From positions 45,321,083 to 45,385,082 of the forward strand of contig CM070874.1 in NCBI GenBank assembly GCA_036365515.1: 64,000 bases of DNA, read 5' to 3'. A model generated the notes under the pieces. It searched no databases, had not been told where the DNA came from, and saw nothing but the letters and a program-made list of their open reading frames with translations. Made by a program: the position numbers and the translations under genes. Origin of the DNA: Torymus aiolomorphi. Lineage: Eukaryota > Arthropoda > Insecta > Hymenoptera > Torymidae. Positions within the stretch are counted from its first letter, which is position 1. The number at the start of each line of letters is the position of its first letter. Positions 22,215 through 31,505 of the stretch are shown piece by piece.

Positions 22215-22919
22215 ATGAACTTCAAAGAGCAGTCGGTCAAGCTACCAATAGAAAATTTTGATGTACTTGTAGAGCATGATAAAAGAGCAAAACGACATGG
22301 TGATCTACTTCCTGATAGTATACGAGCCGTCTTCTGCGGCCCCTCAAACTGCGGAAAAACCAATAGTTTACTTGCTCTCATAACGCATCCTAATGGCATT
22401 AGATTTGAAAACGTATACGTCTACTCAAAGTCTCTCAATCAGCCGAAATATAAATTTTTAAATGAAATCTTAGAACCTATAGAAGGTGTACAATATTTTC
22501 CATTCAGCGAGCACGATGCAGTTGTCGATCCTGACCACGCGCTTCCGAACTCTATCATGATATTTGACGATATTGCTTGCGAAAAACAAGATAATGTTAG
22601 AGCCTTCTTTTGCATGGGCAGACATAAAAAGGTTGATTGTTTTTATCTATGTCAAACTTATGCTCATGTCCCCAAACATCTTGTCAGAGATAATGTAAAC
22701 TTACTTGCTATTTTTCGACAAGATGAAGTAAATCTAAAGCATATCTATGACGATCATGTAAATACCGATATGACTTATATACATTTTAAAGAATTGTGCT
22801 CCAAGTGTTGGAGAGATGATAAGCACGGTTTTCTAGTCATCGATAAAGATCGAGGAATAAATGACGGCAGATTTCGTAAGGGCTTTGATAATTTTGCTAT
22901 AAATATAGCATGCCTATAG
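22215..22919 (+). CDS. FtsK/HerA-type genome-packaging ATPase, 234 aa
   Basis: Walker A is GPSNCGKT (residues 42-49) and Walker B is IMIFDDIA (Asp118-Asp119), followed by a sensor-like FYLCQTYAHVPKHLVRDN. Arrangement and length match the Polinton A32-like packaging ATPase, which pumps DNA into capsids in related viruses. The frame is intact. It heads the plus-strand block, and the last codons contain the TATA box for the next gene. Confidence 0.9.
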   Translation: MNFKEQSVKLPIENFDVLVEHDKRAKRHGDLLPDSIRAVFCGPSNCGKTNSLLALITHPNGIRFENVYVYSKSLNQPKYKFLNEILEPIEGVQYFPFSEHDAVVDPDHALPNSIMIFDDIACEKQDNVRAFFCMGRHKKVDCFYLCQTYAHVPKHLVRDNVNLLAIFRQDEVNLKHIYDDHVNTDMTYIHFKELCSKCWRDDKHGFLVIDKDRGINDGRFRKGFDNFAINIACL

Positions 22920-22929
22920 GTAACAATCA
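22898..22929 (+). promoter_or_regulatory. Promoter inside the ATPase 3' end
   Basis: TATAAATA at 22898-22905 lies within the last ATPase codons; ATCAGCAG has the initiator A at 22929, 31 nt away. Confidence 0.6.
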
Positions 22930-22960
22930 GCAGTTTCAGACTGAACGTTGAAACAACAAC

Positions 22961-23854
22961 ATGGCTGACTTTCAAAGAGAAAAAAACGTGCTTCATCAAC
23001 TTGTTAAGGCACGAGATGCGATTAAACGCAAATATAGAATATTAAAATTTGGAAAAGACAAGACAGAAAAGATTTTAAGTGAAACTTTCAAACCAATAGT
23101 AGATCCGCTTCAAAAACTTGTAGCTCAGAAAAATATTGAACAAAGTAGTGTTAAACATAATACAGTCGAACAAAGTTTCGAGAATGACAAAAAGAATGAA
23201 AGTTCTGACAGTGAGTTCAATGATACTCTACAGAACGTCCATGACACATCTTTCGAAACAGCAGGTAGCGATAACGATGCTGATGACTCTGATTTGTACG
23301 TCAAGGCCCTCAAGCTTAATCAGCCTCAGTATCTTGACAAAATTTATGGAGTAAGAAATGAAAATGGTGAATTTTTTATTGGTAATTTACCGATTAGTTT
23401 TCATAATAATAAAATTAAAATTAACAGAGTAGCATATCCGAAAACTACAGGATTACTCGAGTTACTCATAGCGAAACAACCAAATAAAAATAATATAAGT
23501 TCAGATGATTTAAAAAATTATCGCAAAATTTTAAAACTATCGTCTGCTCATAAAACGCGATATGACAAGAACGAAAAGATTCGTTTTCATAATAGTAATA
23601 AATTTAATAATTTTATTGCTCCAATGTTCAAAATTACCTCGAAAACCGGAGAATCGATTAAAGGTGGTTCATTACCTCGTTATAAAATTGCGAAAAAACA
23701 TACTGCTTTAGACTATGTGTACTGGGACGATCCAAACGAGCTCGTTGACCGGCTTCACTTACTAGTAGCTGAAAGGTCTGCCGGAAATCCAAGTCATGTA
23801 AACGAGATACACTCTATAATCGAAGAACTTCGCGAAGCAGGCTATATATATTAA
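22961..23854 (+). CDS. Conserved Polinton protein of unknown function, 297 aa
   Basis: Intact frame starting MADFQREKNVLHQLVKARDA. Residues 1-50 are a basic helical region and ~55-110 an acidic Ser/Asp-rich linker. Residues ~115-215 form a conserved block with YGVRNENGEFFIGNLPISF and TTGLLELLIAKQPN, and YRKILKLSSAHKTRYD follows. The C-terminus is YKIAKKHTALDYVYWDDPNELVDRLHLL. It resembles a widespread arthropod family I recall as DUF8207, frequent in Mavericks. Role unknown; position between ATPase and fibre-like gene suggests a virion or assembly function (inference). Confidence 0.7.
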   Translation: MADFQREKNVLHQLVKARDAIKRKYRILKFGKDKTEKILSETFKPIVDPLQKLVAQKNIEQSSVKHNTVEQSFENDKKNESSDSEFNDTLQNVHDTSFETAGSDNDADDSDLYVKALKLNQPQYLDKIYGVRNENGEFFIGNLPISFHNNKIKINRVAYPKTTGLLELLIAKQPNKNNISSDDLKNYRKILKLSSAHKTRYDKNEKIRFHNSNKFNNFIAPMFKITSKTGESIKGGSLPRYKIAKKHTALDYVYWDDPNELVDRLHLLVAERSAGNPSHVNEIHSIIEELREAGYIY

Positions 23855-23876
23855 GTGCACATGAATAAACGAATCA
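23843..23876 (+). promoter_or_regulatory. Promoter of the fibre-like gene
   Basis: TATATATA at 23843-23850 overlaps the last codons of the 297-aa gene; TCATTC has its A at 23876, 33 nt away. It decides the start codon of the next gene (23885 rather than 23855). Confidence 0.65.
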
Positions 23877-23884
23877 TTCTCAAA

Positions 23885-24238
23885 ATGAGCGTCGACGTGT
23901 TTGGACGTAATCTTGGAAAAACCGAAGGCAGTCGAGGGCCACCTGGCGTTGGCTTTAAAGTCACGTCTGACGGTCACTACGACATGGAAAATAAAAAATT
24001 ATGCAATATTGCCGAACCTCAACAGCCGAGCGATGCTGTAAACTTAGAGTCTCTACGAAATATTATTCAAATAGAAATTCGAGGAATTATTGATATAACT
24101 ACAAGACTTAGAACTCGGCTAGATGATTTGAATATAATAGTTGATAATCATACAAATGAACTTGATGCCCAGAAATCTCAAATAAAAGCTGACATTTTGA
24201 CTATAAAAGAGAGTTTGGCACAGGTATTCAATCAGTAA
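23885..24238 (+). CDS. Fibre-like coiled-coil protein, 117 aa
   Basis: The start at 23885 (MSVDVFGRNLG) is chosen because the initiator lies downstream of the upstream in-frame ATGs. Residues ~16-50 hold a short GPPGVGF, then GHYDMENKKLCNIAEP and SDAVNL. This 'Y-D-M-x-N-K-x-L-x-N-hxxP...DAV' pattern recurs in tail-fibre and spike N-termini of many viruses. The remainder (~55-117) is a heptad-like coiled coil (IDITTRLRTRLDDLNIIVDN). I infer a trimeric virion attachment or shaft protein. The C-terminal head is absent, so it may be only the base. Confidence 0.5.
   Translation: MSVDVFGRNLGKTEGSRGPPGVGFKVTSDGHYDMENKKLCNIAEPQQPSDAVNLESLRNIIQIEIRGIIDITTRLRTRLDDLNIIVDNHTNELDAQKSQIKADILTIKESLAQVFNQ
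24202..24234 (+). promoter_or_regulatory. Integrase promoter within the fibre-like gene
   Basis: TATAAAAG at 24202-24209 is inside the fibre-like frame; TCAGTAA has the initiator A at 24234 and contains that gene's TAA stop. Spacing 32 nt. Confidence 0.65.
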
Positions 24239-24248
24239 TTCCACAAAC

Positions 24249-25163
24249 ATGGAACACGAAAGACTAGTTGAAGAACTACACAAACCTGCAAGACGTAACT
24301 ATACACGTCGAAGCTTTGACGTGCGTGGTTTGGACGAAACTTGGCAAGCAGATCTCGTCGAAATGATTCCATATGCTCGCGATAATAAGGGCTATAGATA
24401 CTTGCTCACTATAATCGACATTTTCTCCAAATATGCATGGGCTATTCCTGTAAAGAGAAAAACAGGCAAAGATGTCTCAGAAGCTATGAAATCTGTGCTT
24501 GTTAAAGGCAGAGTACCGAAGAATCTCCACACCGACAGAGGCAAAGAATTTTATAACACGGATTTTCAAAAACTTATGAGCACACATAAAATAAAGTTAT
24601 ACTCAACCTTTAGTAATCTAAAAGCAGCGATATGTGAACGTTTTAATCGCACTCTAAAAAGTGCAATGTGGAAAAAATTCAGTTTGCGCGGCAACTATAA
24701 GTGGTTAGATATTTTACCTGATTTACTTGCTGCATACAATAATCGTAAACATCGTACTATTGGTGCGAAACCAAAAGATGTAACAGCCAATAATGAAGCA
24801 GATATACTGAGGAAATTTGCCCCTAAAATAACTAAGAAAATTAAACCAAAATTTAAAATTGGTGACAAAGTCCGAGTGAGCAAGGCTAAAGCAGTATTTG
24901 ACAAAGGATATACTCCAAATTGGTCTACAGAAATATTTACAATTGTACGTGTAGCAGCTACAAATCCTCCAACTTACCATCTGAAGGACTATCAAGATCA
25001 GCCCGTCTCAGGAGGTTTCTACGAGCAAGAACTACTCAAAGCCAAGTATCCAGATATTTATCTTGTAGAAAAAGTAATTAAGAAAAAAGGAAGTAAAATT
25101 TTTGTAAAATGGCTTGGCTTTGATAATTCACATAATAGTTGGATTGAGAAAAAAGATATGTAA
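24249..25163 (+). CDS. Retroviral-type DDE integrase with chromodomain, 304 aa
   Basis: Catalytic triad Asp35 (TWQADLVEM), Asp96 (LHTDRGKEF) and Glu130 (ICERFNRT), with 33 residues between the last two. An SH3-like region (KFKIGDKVRVSKAK, ~205-220) and a C-terminal chromodomain (IYLVEKVIKKKGSKIFVKWL, then WIEKKDM) follow. No N-terminal HHCC zinc finger is visible. This is the integrase that Polintons use to insert and generate 6-bp duplications; the chromodomain may steer target choice. The frame is intact. AATAAA is at about 25180. Confidence 0.92.
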   Translation: MEHERLVEELHKPARRNYTRRSFDVRGLDETWQADLVEMIPYARDNKGYRYLLTIIDIFSKYAWAIPVKRKTGKDVSEAMKSVLVKGRVPKNLHTDRGKEFYNTDFQKLMSTHKIKLYSTFSNLKAAICERFNRTLKSAMWKKFSLRGNYKWLDILPDLLAAYNNRKHRTIGAKPKDVTANNEADILRKFAPKITKKIKPKFKIGDKVRVSKAKAVFDKGYTPNWSTEIFTIVRVAATNPPTYHLKDYQDQPVSGGFYEQELLKAKYPDIYLVEKVIKKKGSKIFVKWLGFDNSHNSWIEKKDM

Positions 25164-25409
25164 ACATATGGAATGTTGAATAAAAACAATTTTTAAAGTT
25201 AAACAAAGAGTTTTGTTTATTATTAGATTAAAAAAAATTATATACATTGATGCTTAACTATATATTTTCGCAATACTTAACTATATATATTTCTGCAATA
25301 CTTAATGATTTTACATTAACTATATATTCGTATCACTTAAACATTTTACAATAACAATATATATTTATTTTCGCAGTACTTAAAAATTTACATTAATATT
25401 TTCACAAAA
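25164..25409. repeat. Convergent intergenic spacer with short repeats
   Basis: Between the integrase and the 99-aa gene, degenerate copies of TACTTAACTATATATATTTC recur about four times. No gene; it likely holds both 3' UTRs. Confidence 0.5.
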
Positions 25410-25709
25410 TCACTTGCCGCTAAATTCAACACTAGAACCACCATTGTATACTATAAAAAGTTCATATTTGTTGGCAGCGTCTTGGAGATTGACGAAGAAT
25501 TTCTCGTCTTGTTGAATGGCTTCGGATACTCTCTTTGGCATGAAAACATCAAACTCGCTCTCCAGTTCAGCCACGACCTTATCTCCATACTTAGTCGTCA
25601 CAGCCTTTAGACTAGTCACCATGTAGCGCTGGCCCTTGGTCAGATCGACCAATCTTTTTGTTGGCAGGAATCCTCCACGGGCAACTGCATTTAGTTTTGT
25701 AAAATCCAT
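25410..25709 (-). CDS. Small conserved Polinton protein, 99 aa
   Basis: The frame MDFTKLNAVARGGFLPTKRL... is intact. The alternating pattern GQRYMVTSLKAVTTKYGDKV, AELESEFDVFMP could form an OB-fold-like barrel, hinting at single-strand DNA binding, but this is a guess. A splice acceptor (TTTCTGTTACAG) directly abuts the ATG. An upstream leader exon (26005-25777) with donor GAG|GTTAGT lies in the polymerase C-terminal tail and contains no ATG, so the coding ATG is the first in the predicted mRNA. Confidence 0.72.
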   Translation of the reverse strand: MDFTKLNAVARGGFLPTKRLVDLTKGQRYMVTSLKAVTTKYGDKVVAELESEFDVFMPKRVSEAIQQDEKFFVNLQDAANKYELFIVYNGGSSVEFSGK

Positions 25710-25777
25710 CTGTAACAGAAAAATGATTAGTTTTTTTAAAATATGAGAAAAAAATTACTTTAAAAAAAATACTAACC

Positions 25778-28700
25778 TCAGATTTCTCTTCGTTTCTTAC
25801 TACTACTTCCAGTAGATGACTCACAAGGTCTTTTTAAGACGAGGAGCGGCTGCGAGACAGCGAGAAGCGGCTGCGAGACAGCAGGAAGCGGCTGTGAGAC
25901 AGCGAGAAGTGGCTGCGAGTCTGTAGGTATCTGTTGCCAGACTGCTGGAGGCGAGGCTGAGATCTGCTGCTGGTGCTGCTGCTGAAGAGAGTCGACTGAT
26001 CGAATGAGCTCCTGCTCTAACACCGCCGCATTATATAGGGATGCCTCAGCGGCGTTCGGCGGCTCGCGTTCCCCCTCTCCAACAGCATCATTCTCATTGG
26101 CCTGCACCGCTCCTGCTCTATAATGGCCCCAGGGCAGCGTATCTGTCGTGCCGGGCTGTAGACAGCGTTTGTCGTCACGGGCACTGAGAGCAATTTTTCT
26201 CTCTTTCTCAGTGTGGATGTTATGACGCCGAGACCTGATGTTTCGCTGCTCACGAGTGACGATGACGTTCTCTCGAAGGCACTTCTTGTAGTCCTCAGGG
26301 GTGATCGTGGTTTTAACTATAGAAGTCTTGACACCTTTTGCCTTCTTGATGGCTTGTTGGTTCTGCACTTCGATGCTGTACATTTTACTCCGCAGCCCGA
26401 TGAATTCCAGCATGATCTCACCGTTGCACTCGTCCTTCATCAAGCCGTCGATTTTCTTATTGGCACGAGGCATATTAAACGGATTAGTTTCAGGATAGTC
26501 TGATGTGTCGAACTCGTGGATGTCTCGTCGCATCACATCGTACACGTTAACGCCTGTAACCTCGTATATCAGACTATCCGTATCGGTGTATAACAACTTG
26601 CCTCGGTCTCCTACACGATCTCGCATATAGTCATAATGGAACCTGTACACGAGTGTTTTTGAAAGGTCCAAAACTGACAAGCCAATCTAGATTGGCTTTT
26701 ATGCAGATCTCCGTTCGCAACAGCTGCACAGCGACGAGGTTTTCGTCAAAAATGTCAGAGCTGTGAAAATTTGGCCGTGCGATGAGTGCCTCAGCTCCAT
26801 AGCGACCTTTCCATTTGTTGACTAGCTTCACGTCAACTCGTTTCCTCTCGTTTTCCATCGTTTTGCCATAAACAGCGTTGTTAAAAAGTTTGAAAAGCAT
26901 TTTTTCAAACTCGTTCTTGGCTTCCTTCCTTTTTGCGCTGTTCAAATCGATGTACTTTTTAAGCCAAGGACTTTGTTGGAATTGTATGGCACGATGGACT
27001 TTGGCGAGAACTAGGCCATGTTTCAAGGCCTGTTTAAGTGCTCGATAGTGTAGCACGTAACGAGTTTTGTCGTGAAGCGTCGTCATAAGTTTATACTGTT
27101 TCGAGCCAGGAGGCGCCATGTGTTCGGCGCAGAATGGCAGATCTTTATGCGAATCATGCAGTGACTCGGGATACTTCAGGTCCACTTCAACAAAGTATCC
27201 AAAGTCGCAGTCATCGGAGATGTCGAAGAAGTTTGGTTCGTTTACATTCTGCACCCACTTGAAGCCGCCATAGGGTAAGGGCTCAGTCATTGCCCAACCG
27301 TACAAATTATTCACGTCGAAATACATCAAATATTTCTCGTCCTCGTTAGCGTTGTAACCATCCTTCATGTACGGGTTGTTCGCTTTTGCATAACGATTAC
27401 AACATTGACTGATTCCACCCCGTATGCCACGCTCAATAAACAGCAGCATGTCTACATCGGTGAGAAGCTCAAGTTTGATCTGTAAAAAAAAAAGAATATT
27501 TGAAATGCGAATTTTTAATTAAATTTAAGTGAATATATTACCTGTGTATTTTTAGCATGGCATCCCAAGTCAATCCGGGCGTTGTGTAATAGTGGGCAGG
27601 ATCCAATTCATAAGCTTCAAGACAGTTATTTCTAAAGTTCTCAAAAACTTCAGCCAATAAGATAACGTCTGTCTTAAGATATAAGTCAGAGTACTGCCCC
27701 AAATCTTGAATACTGAAACTCTGCCAAACGTTCTGAGCATGCTCATAATCCTCATCGCTGATATGAGCATCATATAAGCTGCTGAAGAAGTCATCTTTCG
27801 AAGGGAGATTTGGCTGTTCTAGCTTTTCAAACGATGAGACATAGTCGTATGGAAAAACTCCTTTCCTCTTCAAAAGTGAAATTTGTTCATCACATAGACC
27901 ATCTTCTTTGAACATTCGCTCCAGAGTATTCAGTTTCTCCAAGTATGATGCTAACTTGTCTAGCGATGAAGCCATGAATTTGAACGAGTCGATGAATCTC
28001 AAATTTATGTCTGTACCTTCCACAAACTTTGTAAAAGATATGTATTTCTCTTTTGTTTGTGGAAGTAGCGAAACTCGCCCTTTGAAGCATGTCGCTATTT
28101 CTCTAATAAAGAGATGAGAATCGTATCCGCTCAAATTGTGAAAAACTATGGGGATTGTTCTTGAATCTTGAAAGCCAAGGTTACATTTGCTATGTACAGG
28201 TCCACGATATCTGTAAAAATAATTTTTTAGTTGAGAGAGAGAGAGAGAGAGAATATTAAAAAAGTACTCACTTTCCCGTGAAATGACAATGATCGCGTAC
28301 TCGCTTGTCTTCCTTAGTGAATGGCTTCTCGCAAATATGACATATTGATGCTTTTTCAAACATAATATTTTCGAGTGGTGTTAAATTACTCATGGGCTTT
28401 GGATGTTTGTACGAGTCATCCAACTTTACAGCCAGTGAGTGGAGGTTCTGTACAAACCATGTGGCTGGGGATTCGGCTTGTTCATCCTCTTGCCTATAAC
28501 TCTTATATTCCGAGAGAGAGTCGTTGTAGCTACATTTAATGAAATAGCCTATACTGAATGGCACGTGATGCTGGTACGCTCGTTCGTCATCAATCACAGG
28601 CTTCAATATACATTCAAAGTCAGCGTATATTACGAACGGCACACGATTTTTAAAACCAAAGTTCGTAAACTCTAAAATATTGTTTTTCACTGTTGGAAGA

Positions 28701-29965
28701 GTAATTTTACACTTATTCATTTTTTCACAGTCAATCACATGCTTCATTTGTTTTTCTTCAGTTATGAAATAGTGTAGACATCGATCACAGATGAAAATTT
28801 TACGGTTGTGCGAAGATAGCTGTTTACTACACAGCCTTGATAAATTTTTTATCCATACATAATGGAATTTAAATTCGATGTTAACATCATCGAGAGTCGA
28901 GTCGTCATCTTCATCTTCGTCAACATAATTATTTTCAATAAGTAATAAATTCACATGTTTATCTTTTTTGTCGGCCGTCAAGTGACGAGGTAAGACATCA
29001 AACGCTTCTCCTTTTTTCTTTAAATAGTACACATTCACAGAAATGTCATTTTGTTTCTCAAACTTACTAACTTTTCTGGGATCAACGGGAAAATCGATTC
29101 CCTTAAAGTTGAGATCGTTCTGATGAGGTACATATGTCGCCACTCGATTAGAATTTATCCTAGTATAGTGTAGTGCCGATAGAATTGCCCACTTGAAACA
29201 TTCATTGTCTTGATTTTCTACGTTTACACACGCCTTCTTGTTCTTGATGAATGGCGGCAAATCAATGTACGAACTTCCTCTCATTGGATTAAACTTGTAA
29301 ACATTCACAACTAAATTTAAAATTGATTTAAGCGACCAGCCCGACTCACGCTCCTGAAATTCTTCCATATCCGTGTCGATGGGATTTTGAACGTTCATAA
29401 CAAACCACTCATTCAAGTCCGTAGTCGAATATATCGGAGCTGTTTTTGTGTTGAAATATTTTATTTCAATCGTTTCTTCGCCATTTTTAACTATAGCGTA
29501 CTCAGCCGCTAACACTGTGTTCACTTTTAAAGGTTCTTTAAGAATTTCACGCACTTTTTCAATAAATTGTTGCTTAGCGTCATTCATGAACTTTAATAAA
29601 TCAAGATGTCTCCGGTTTGTGATGACACCCGTCTTTATTCTGTTCTCGAAAGCTGAGTCGACATCATCCCAGCTCACCGAGGGGCCATTTTCACTCGCTT
29701 GTAGTCCAGCACCCACTCGATGTTCACTCAACAAGCGTAGAACACTTTTTATAAGCGCGATCGCAGCTTGCAGTTTTTGCCTATCGGCCACTGTTAAGTC
29801 CGTCACCTCGGGCCTGCGCTGAGCCAATTTTTTTTCAGCTTCCACTAGAGCTTTGCGACCAAGCGCAATCCAATTATTCACATCATCTTGGTCAACCGCA
29901 CCACTTAAAGCAAGCCGATACGATTTACATAGCATAAGAGCTGTATTTTTAAAATATTGAGGCAT
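25778..29965 (-). pseudogene. Protein-primed DNA polymerase B, spliced, broken
   Basis: The start is taken at 29965 (MPQYFKNTAL), since the promoter initiator is at 29989. Exons are 29965-28272, 28210-27542 and from 27479. Motifs in order: a zinc-like CDRC...HVIDC; Exo I YADFECIL; an endonuclease-VII-like CHICEKPF...VRDHCHF; Exo II FHNLSGYDSH; Exo III LYLKTDVILL; Pol A FDVNNLYGW; Pol B NNAVYGKTMEN; Pol C YTDTDS. It would replicate the element. Breaks: the canonical splice at 27541/27480 leaves the frame out by one; a frame jump near 26697 is followed by an in-frame TAG at 26689-26687. After LPWGHY the frame runs on into a ~110-residue Gln/Ser/Pro repeat tail overlapping the next gene's promoter. 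Confidence 0.9.
26005..26037 (-). promoter_or_regulatory. Promoter inside the polymerase tail, for the 99-aa gene
   Basis: TATATAAT at 26037-26030 and CTCATTCGATCAGTCG with initiator A at 26005, spacing 32 nt. Both are within the polymerase reading frame. The predicted leader runs 26005-25777 and is spliced (25776-25710) onto the ATG at 25709. Confidence 0.6.
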
Positions 29966-29988
29966 CTTGACCGCGCGAGGCAGTCGAA

Positions 29989-30021
29989 TGACTTTCTGCC
30001 GCACGCACACCCCCTTTTATC
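29989..30021 (-). promoter_or_regulatory. Polymerase promoter
   Basis: GATAAAAG ending near 30014 and TCATTCG with A at 29989, spacing about 31 nt. It indicates that the Met at 30010 is upstream of transcription start. Confidence 0.55.
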
Positions 30022-30118
30022 TAAAAAATTCGCGAAAAGAGATCGATTCTGATTGGGTGTAGGTGTTGTGGAGGGGGTAAAAATAACGCGATTGGTTAAA
30101 CAAAATAGGAAGGCTGAC

Positions 30119-30151
30119 TATAAAATAAGCAGCGAGACGTTGAAAACCTCA
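30119..30151 (+). promoter_or_regulatory. Promoter of the right CHCC paralogue
   Basis: TATAAAAT at 30119-30126 and TCATTCG with A at 30151, spacing 32 nt. It is divergent from the polymerase promoter about 100 bp away. Confidence 0.65.
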
Positions 30152-30196
30152 TTCGCTCCTGTGCTCTCGCCCGAGAACAGTCACCGCAGCAGCAAG

Positions 30197-30725
30197 ATGA
30201 AGTATATTGTTGATGTGCAAGGTTTCAAAATTACCTTGAATGAATTCGTCTTCAAGGAAGTAGCCATTGTCCCTCTCGAGGAAGACCCTACGCCATCGAT
30301 TTTTCTATTTAAACCGCCATATGCATGGGACAAATTGTTGGAAAAAAACAAGTCCGAAAATCGCTGGCTTGAACAAAATTTCCACGGAATTATGTGGAGA
30401 GCGGGCAATATCCCATACGATGAACTAAAAAACACTCTAAATGGTGTACTCTTCGGAGCAGAGATTTACGTAAAAGGCTTGGAGAAAAGTAAATGGTTGA
30501 AGAGATTTTTCCCCGACAAGTAAGCTATTTTTGTTATAAAATTATTTTCATAAAAAAAGTTTTCTCATAATAATTTTTTTCAGATTAGTTACTAATATTG
30601 AAGAGATGGGATGTCCTTCATTGAAAAGTCTACCTGCAGAATCAGTCTCGTGTACCAACCATACTGCCTGTAACTTTCCAGTATGCGCACTTCGAAACGC
30701 ACTAGTTATAAAGATGGATGCTTGA
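30197..30725 (+). CDS. CHCC-type Polinton protein, second paralogue, 154 aa
   Basis: Two exons, 30197..30519 and 30584..30725, with donor AA|GTAAGC and acceptor TTTTTTTCAG; the frame is continuous to TGA at 30723. Starts MKYIVDVQGFKITLNEFVFK. It shares with the 171-aa gene at the other end the DxQGFK, FKPPxxW, KxENxWLE, HGxxW and C-terminal cysteine-histidine box (CTNHTACNFPVC), but lacks the acidic tail. Function unknown. An intron in this copy and none in the other suggests old divergence or intron loss. Confidence 0.8.
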
Positions 30726-30964
30726 GCATCAACATAGCAAAAACATGAAGGAAATATCAGAATCCTATCACTTTATGTATATTTGAATTATAATTTGTTC
30801 ATTTATTATGAGTTAATAAACATTTTTTATTAAATTTTGTGGTTATATTAATTTCTTATAATTATATATATATATTCTTCTCTCTTAAAAAAGTGAACTG
30901 TCCTCACAATAAAGCGTCAAAATCGATTATGTTTGAATATTTAAAAACAATAACCTTACTACCC

Positions 30965-31410
30965 TTTCGTATTCGCGATAAAAAAGTACGTTGGAATGAC
31001 GTGAGCTTAGAGAGTAACGAATACGCGATAAAAATAACGGTTTCCGAGAAAGAAATCGATGGATGTAACATAACCCCACTTTCCGTTTCGTATTCGCGAT
31101 AAAAAAGTACGTTGGGATGACGTGCGCTTAGAGAGTAACGAATACGAGATAAAAAATAACGGTTTCCGAGAAATAAATCGATGAATGTAACATAACGTCA
31201 CTTTCCGTTTCGTATTCGCGATAAAAAAGTACGTTGGAATGACGTGAGCTTAGAGAGTAACGCGAATACGAGATAAAAATAATGGTTTCGGAGAAAGATT
31301 ATGATGAAAGAAATCCTTGAATGTAACGTAACCTCACTTCCCGTTTTGTATTCGCGATAAAAAAGTACGTTGAAATGACGTGAGCTTAAACAGTAACGAA
31401 TACGAAATAA
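30965..31410. repeat. ~121-bp tandem repeat, about 3.7 copies
   Basis: The landmark CGTATTCGCGATAAAAAAGT recurs near 30968, 31088, 31208 and 31347. Each unit has GGAATGACGTGAGCTTAGAG (a CRE-like TGACGT) and an inverted GAATACGCGATAAA. It lies in non-coding Polinton DNA. Confidence 0.85.
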
Positions 31411-31505
31411 AGATGATGACGAACCCTAACGTACTATCGTGAAAAAACATCCTGCGCACGTGTTTAAATTATAAGACGAAACTGATATAAAGTGAGCAGA
31501 TTCAT

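Noticed and set aside
29448..29822. 124-codon plus-strand ORF
   Set aside because: Antisense shadow of the polymerase N-terminal region.
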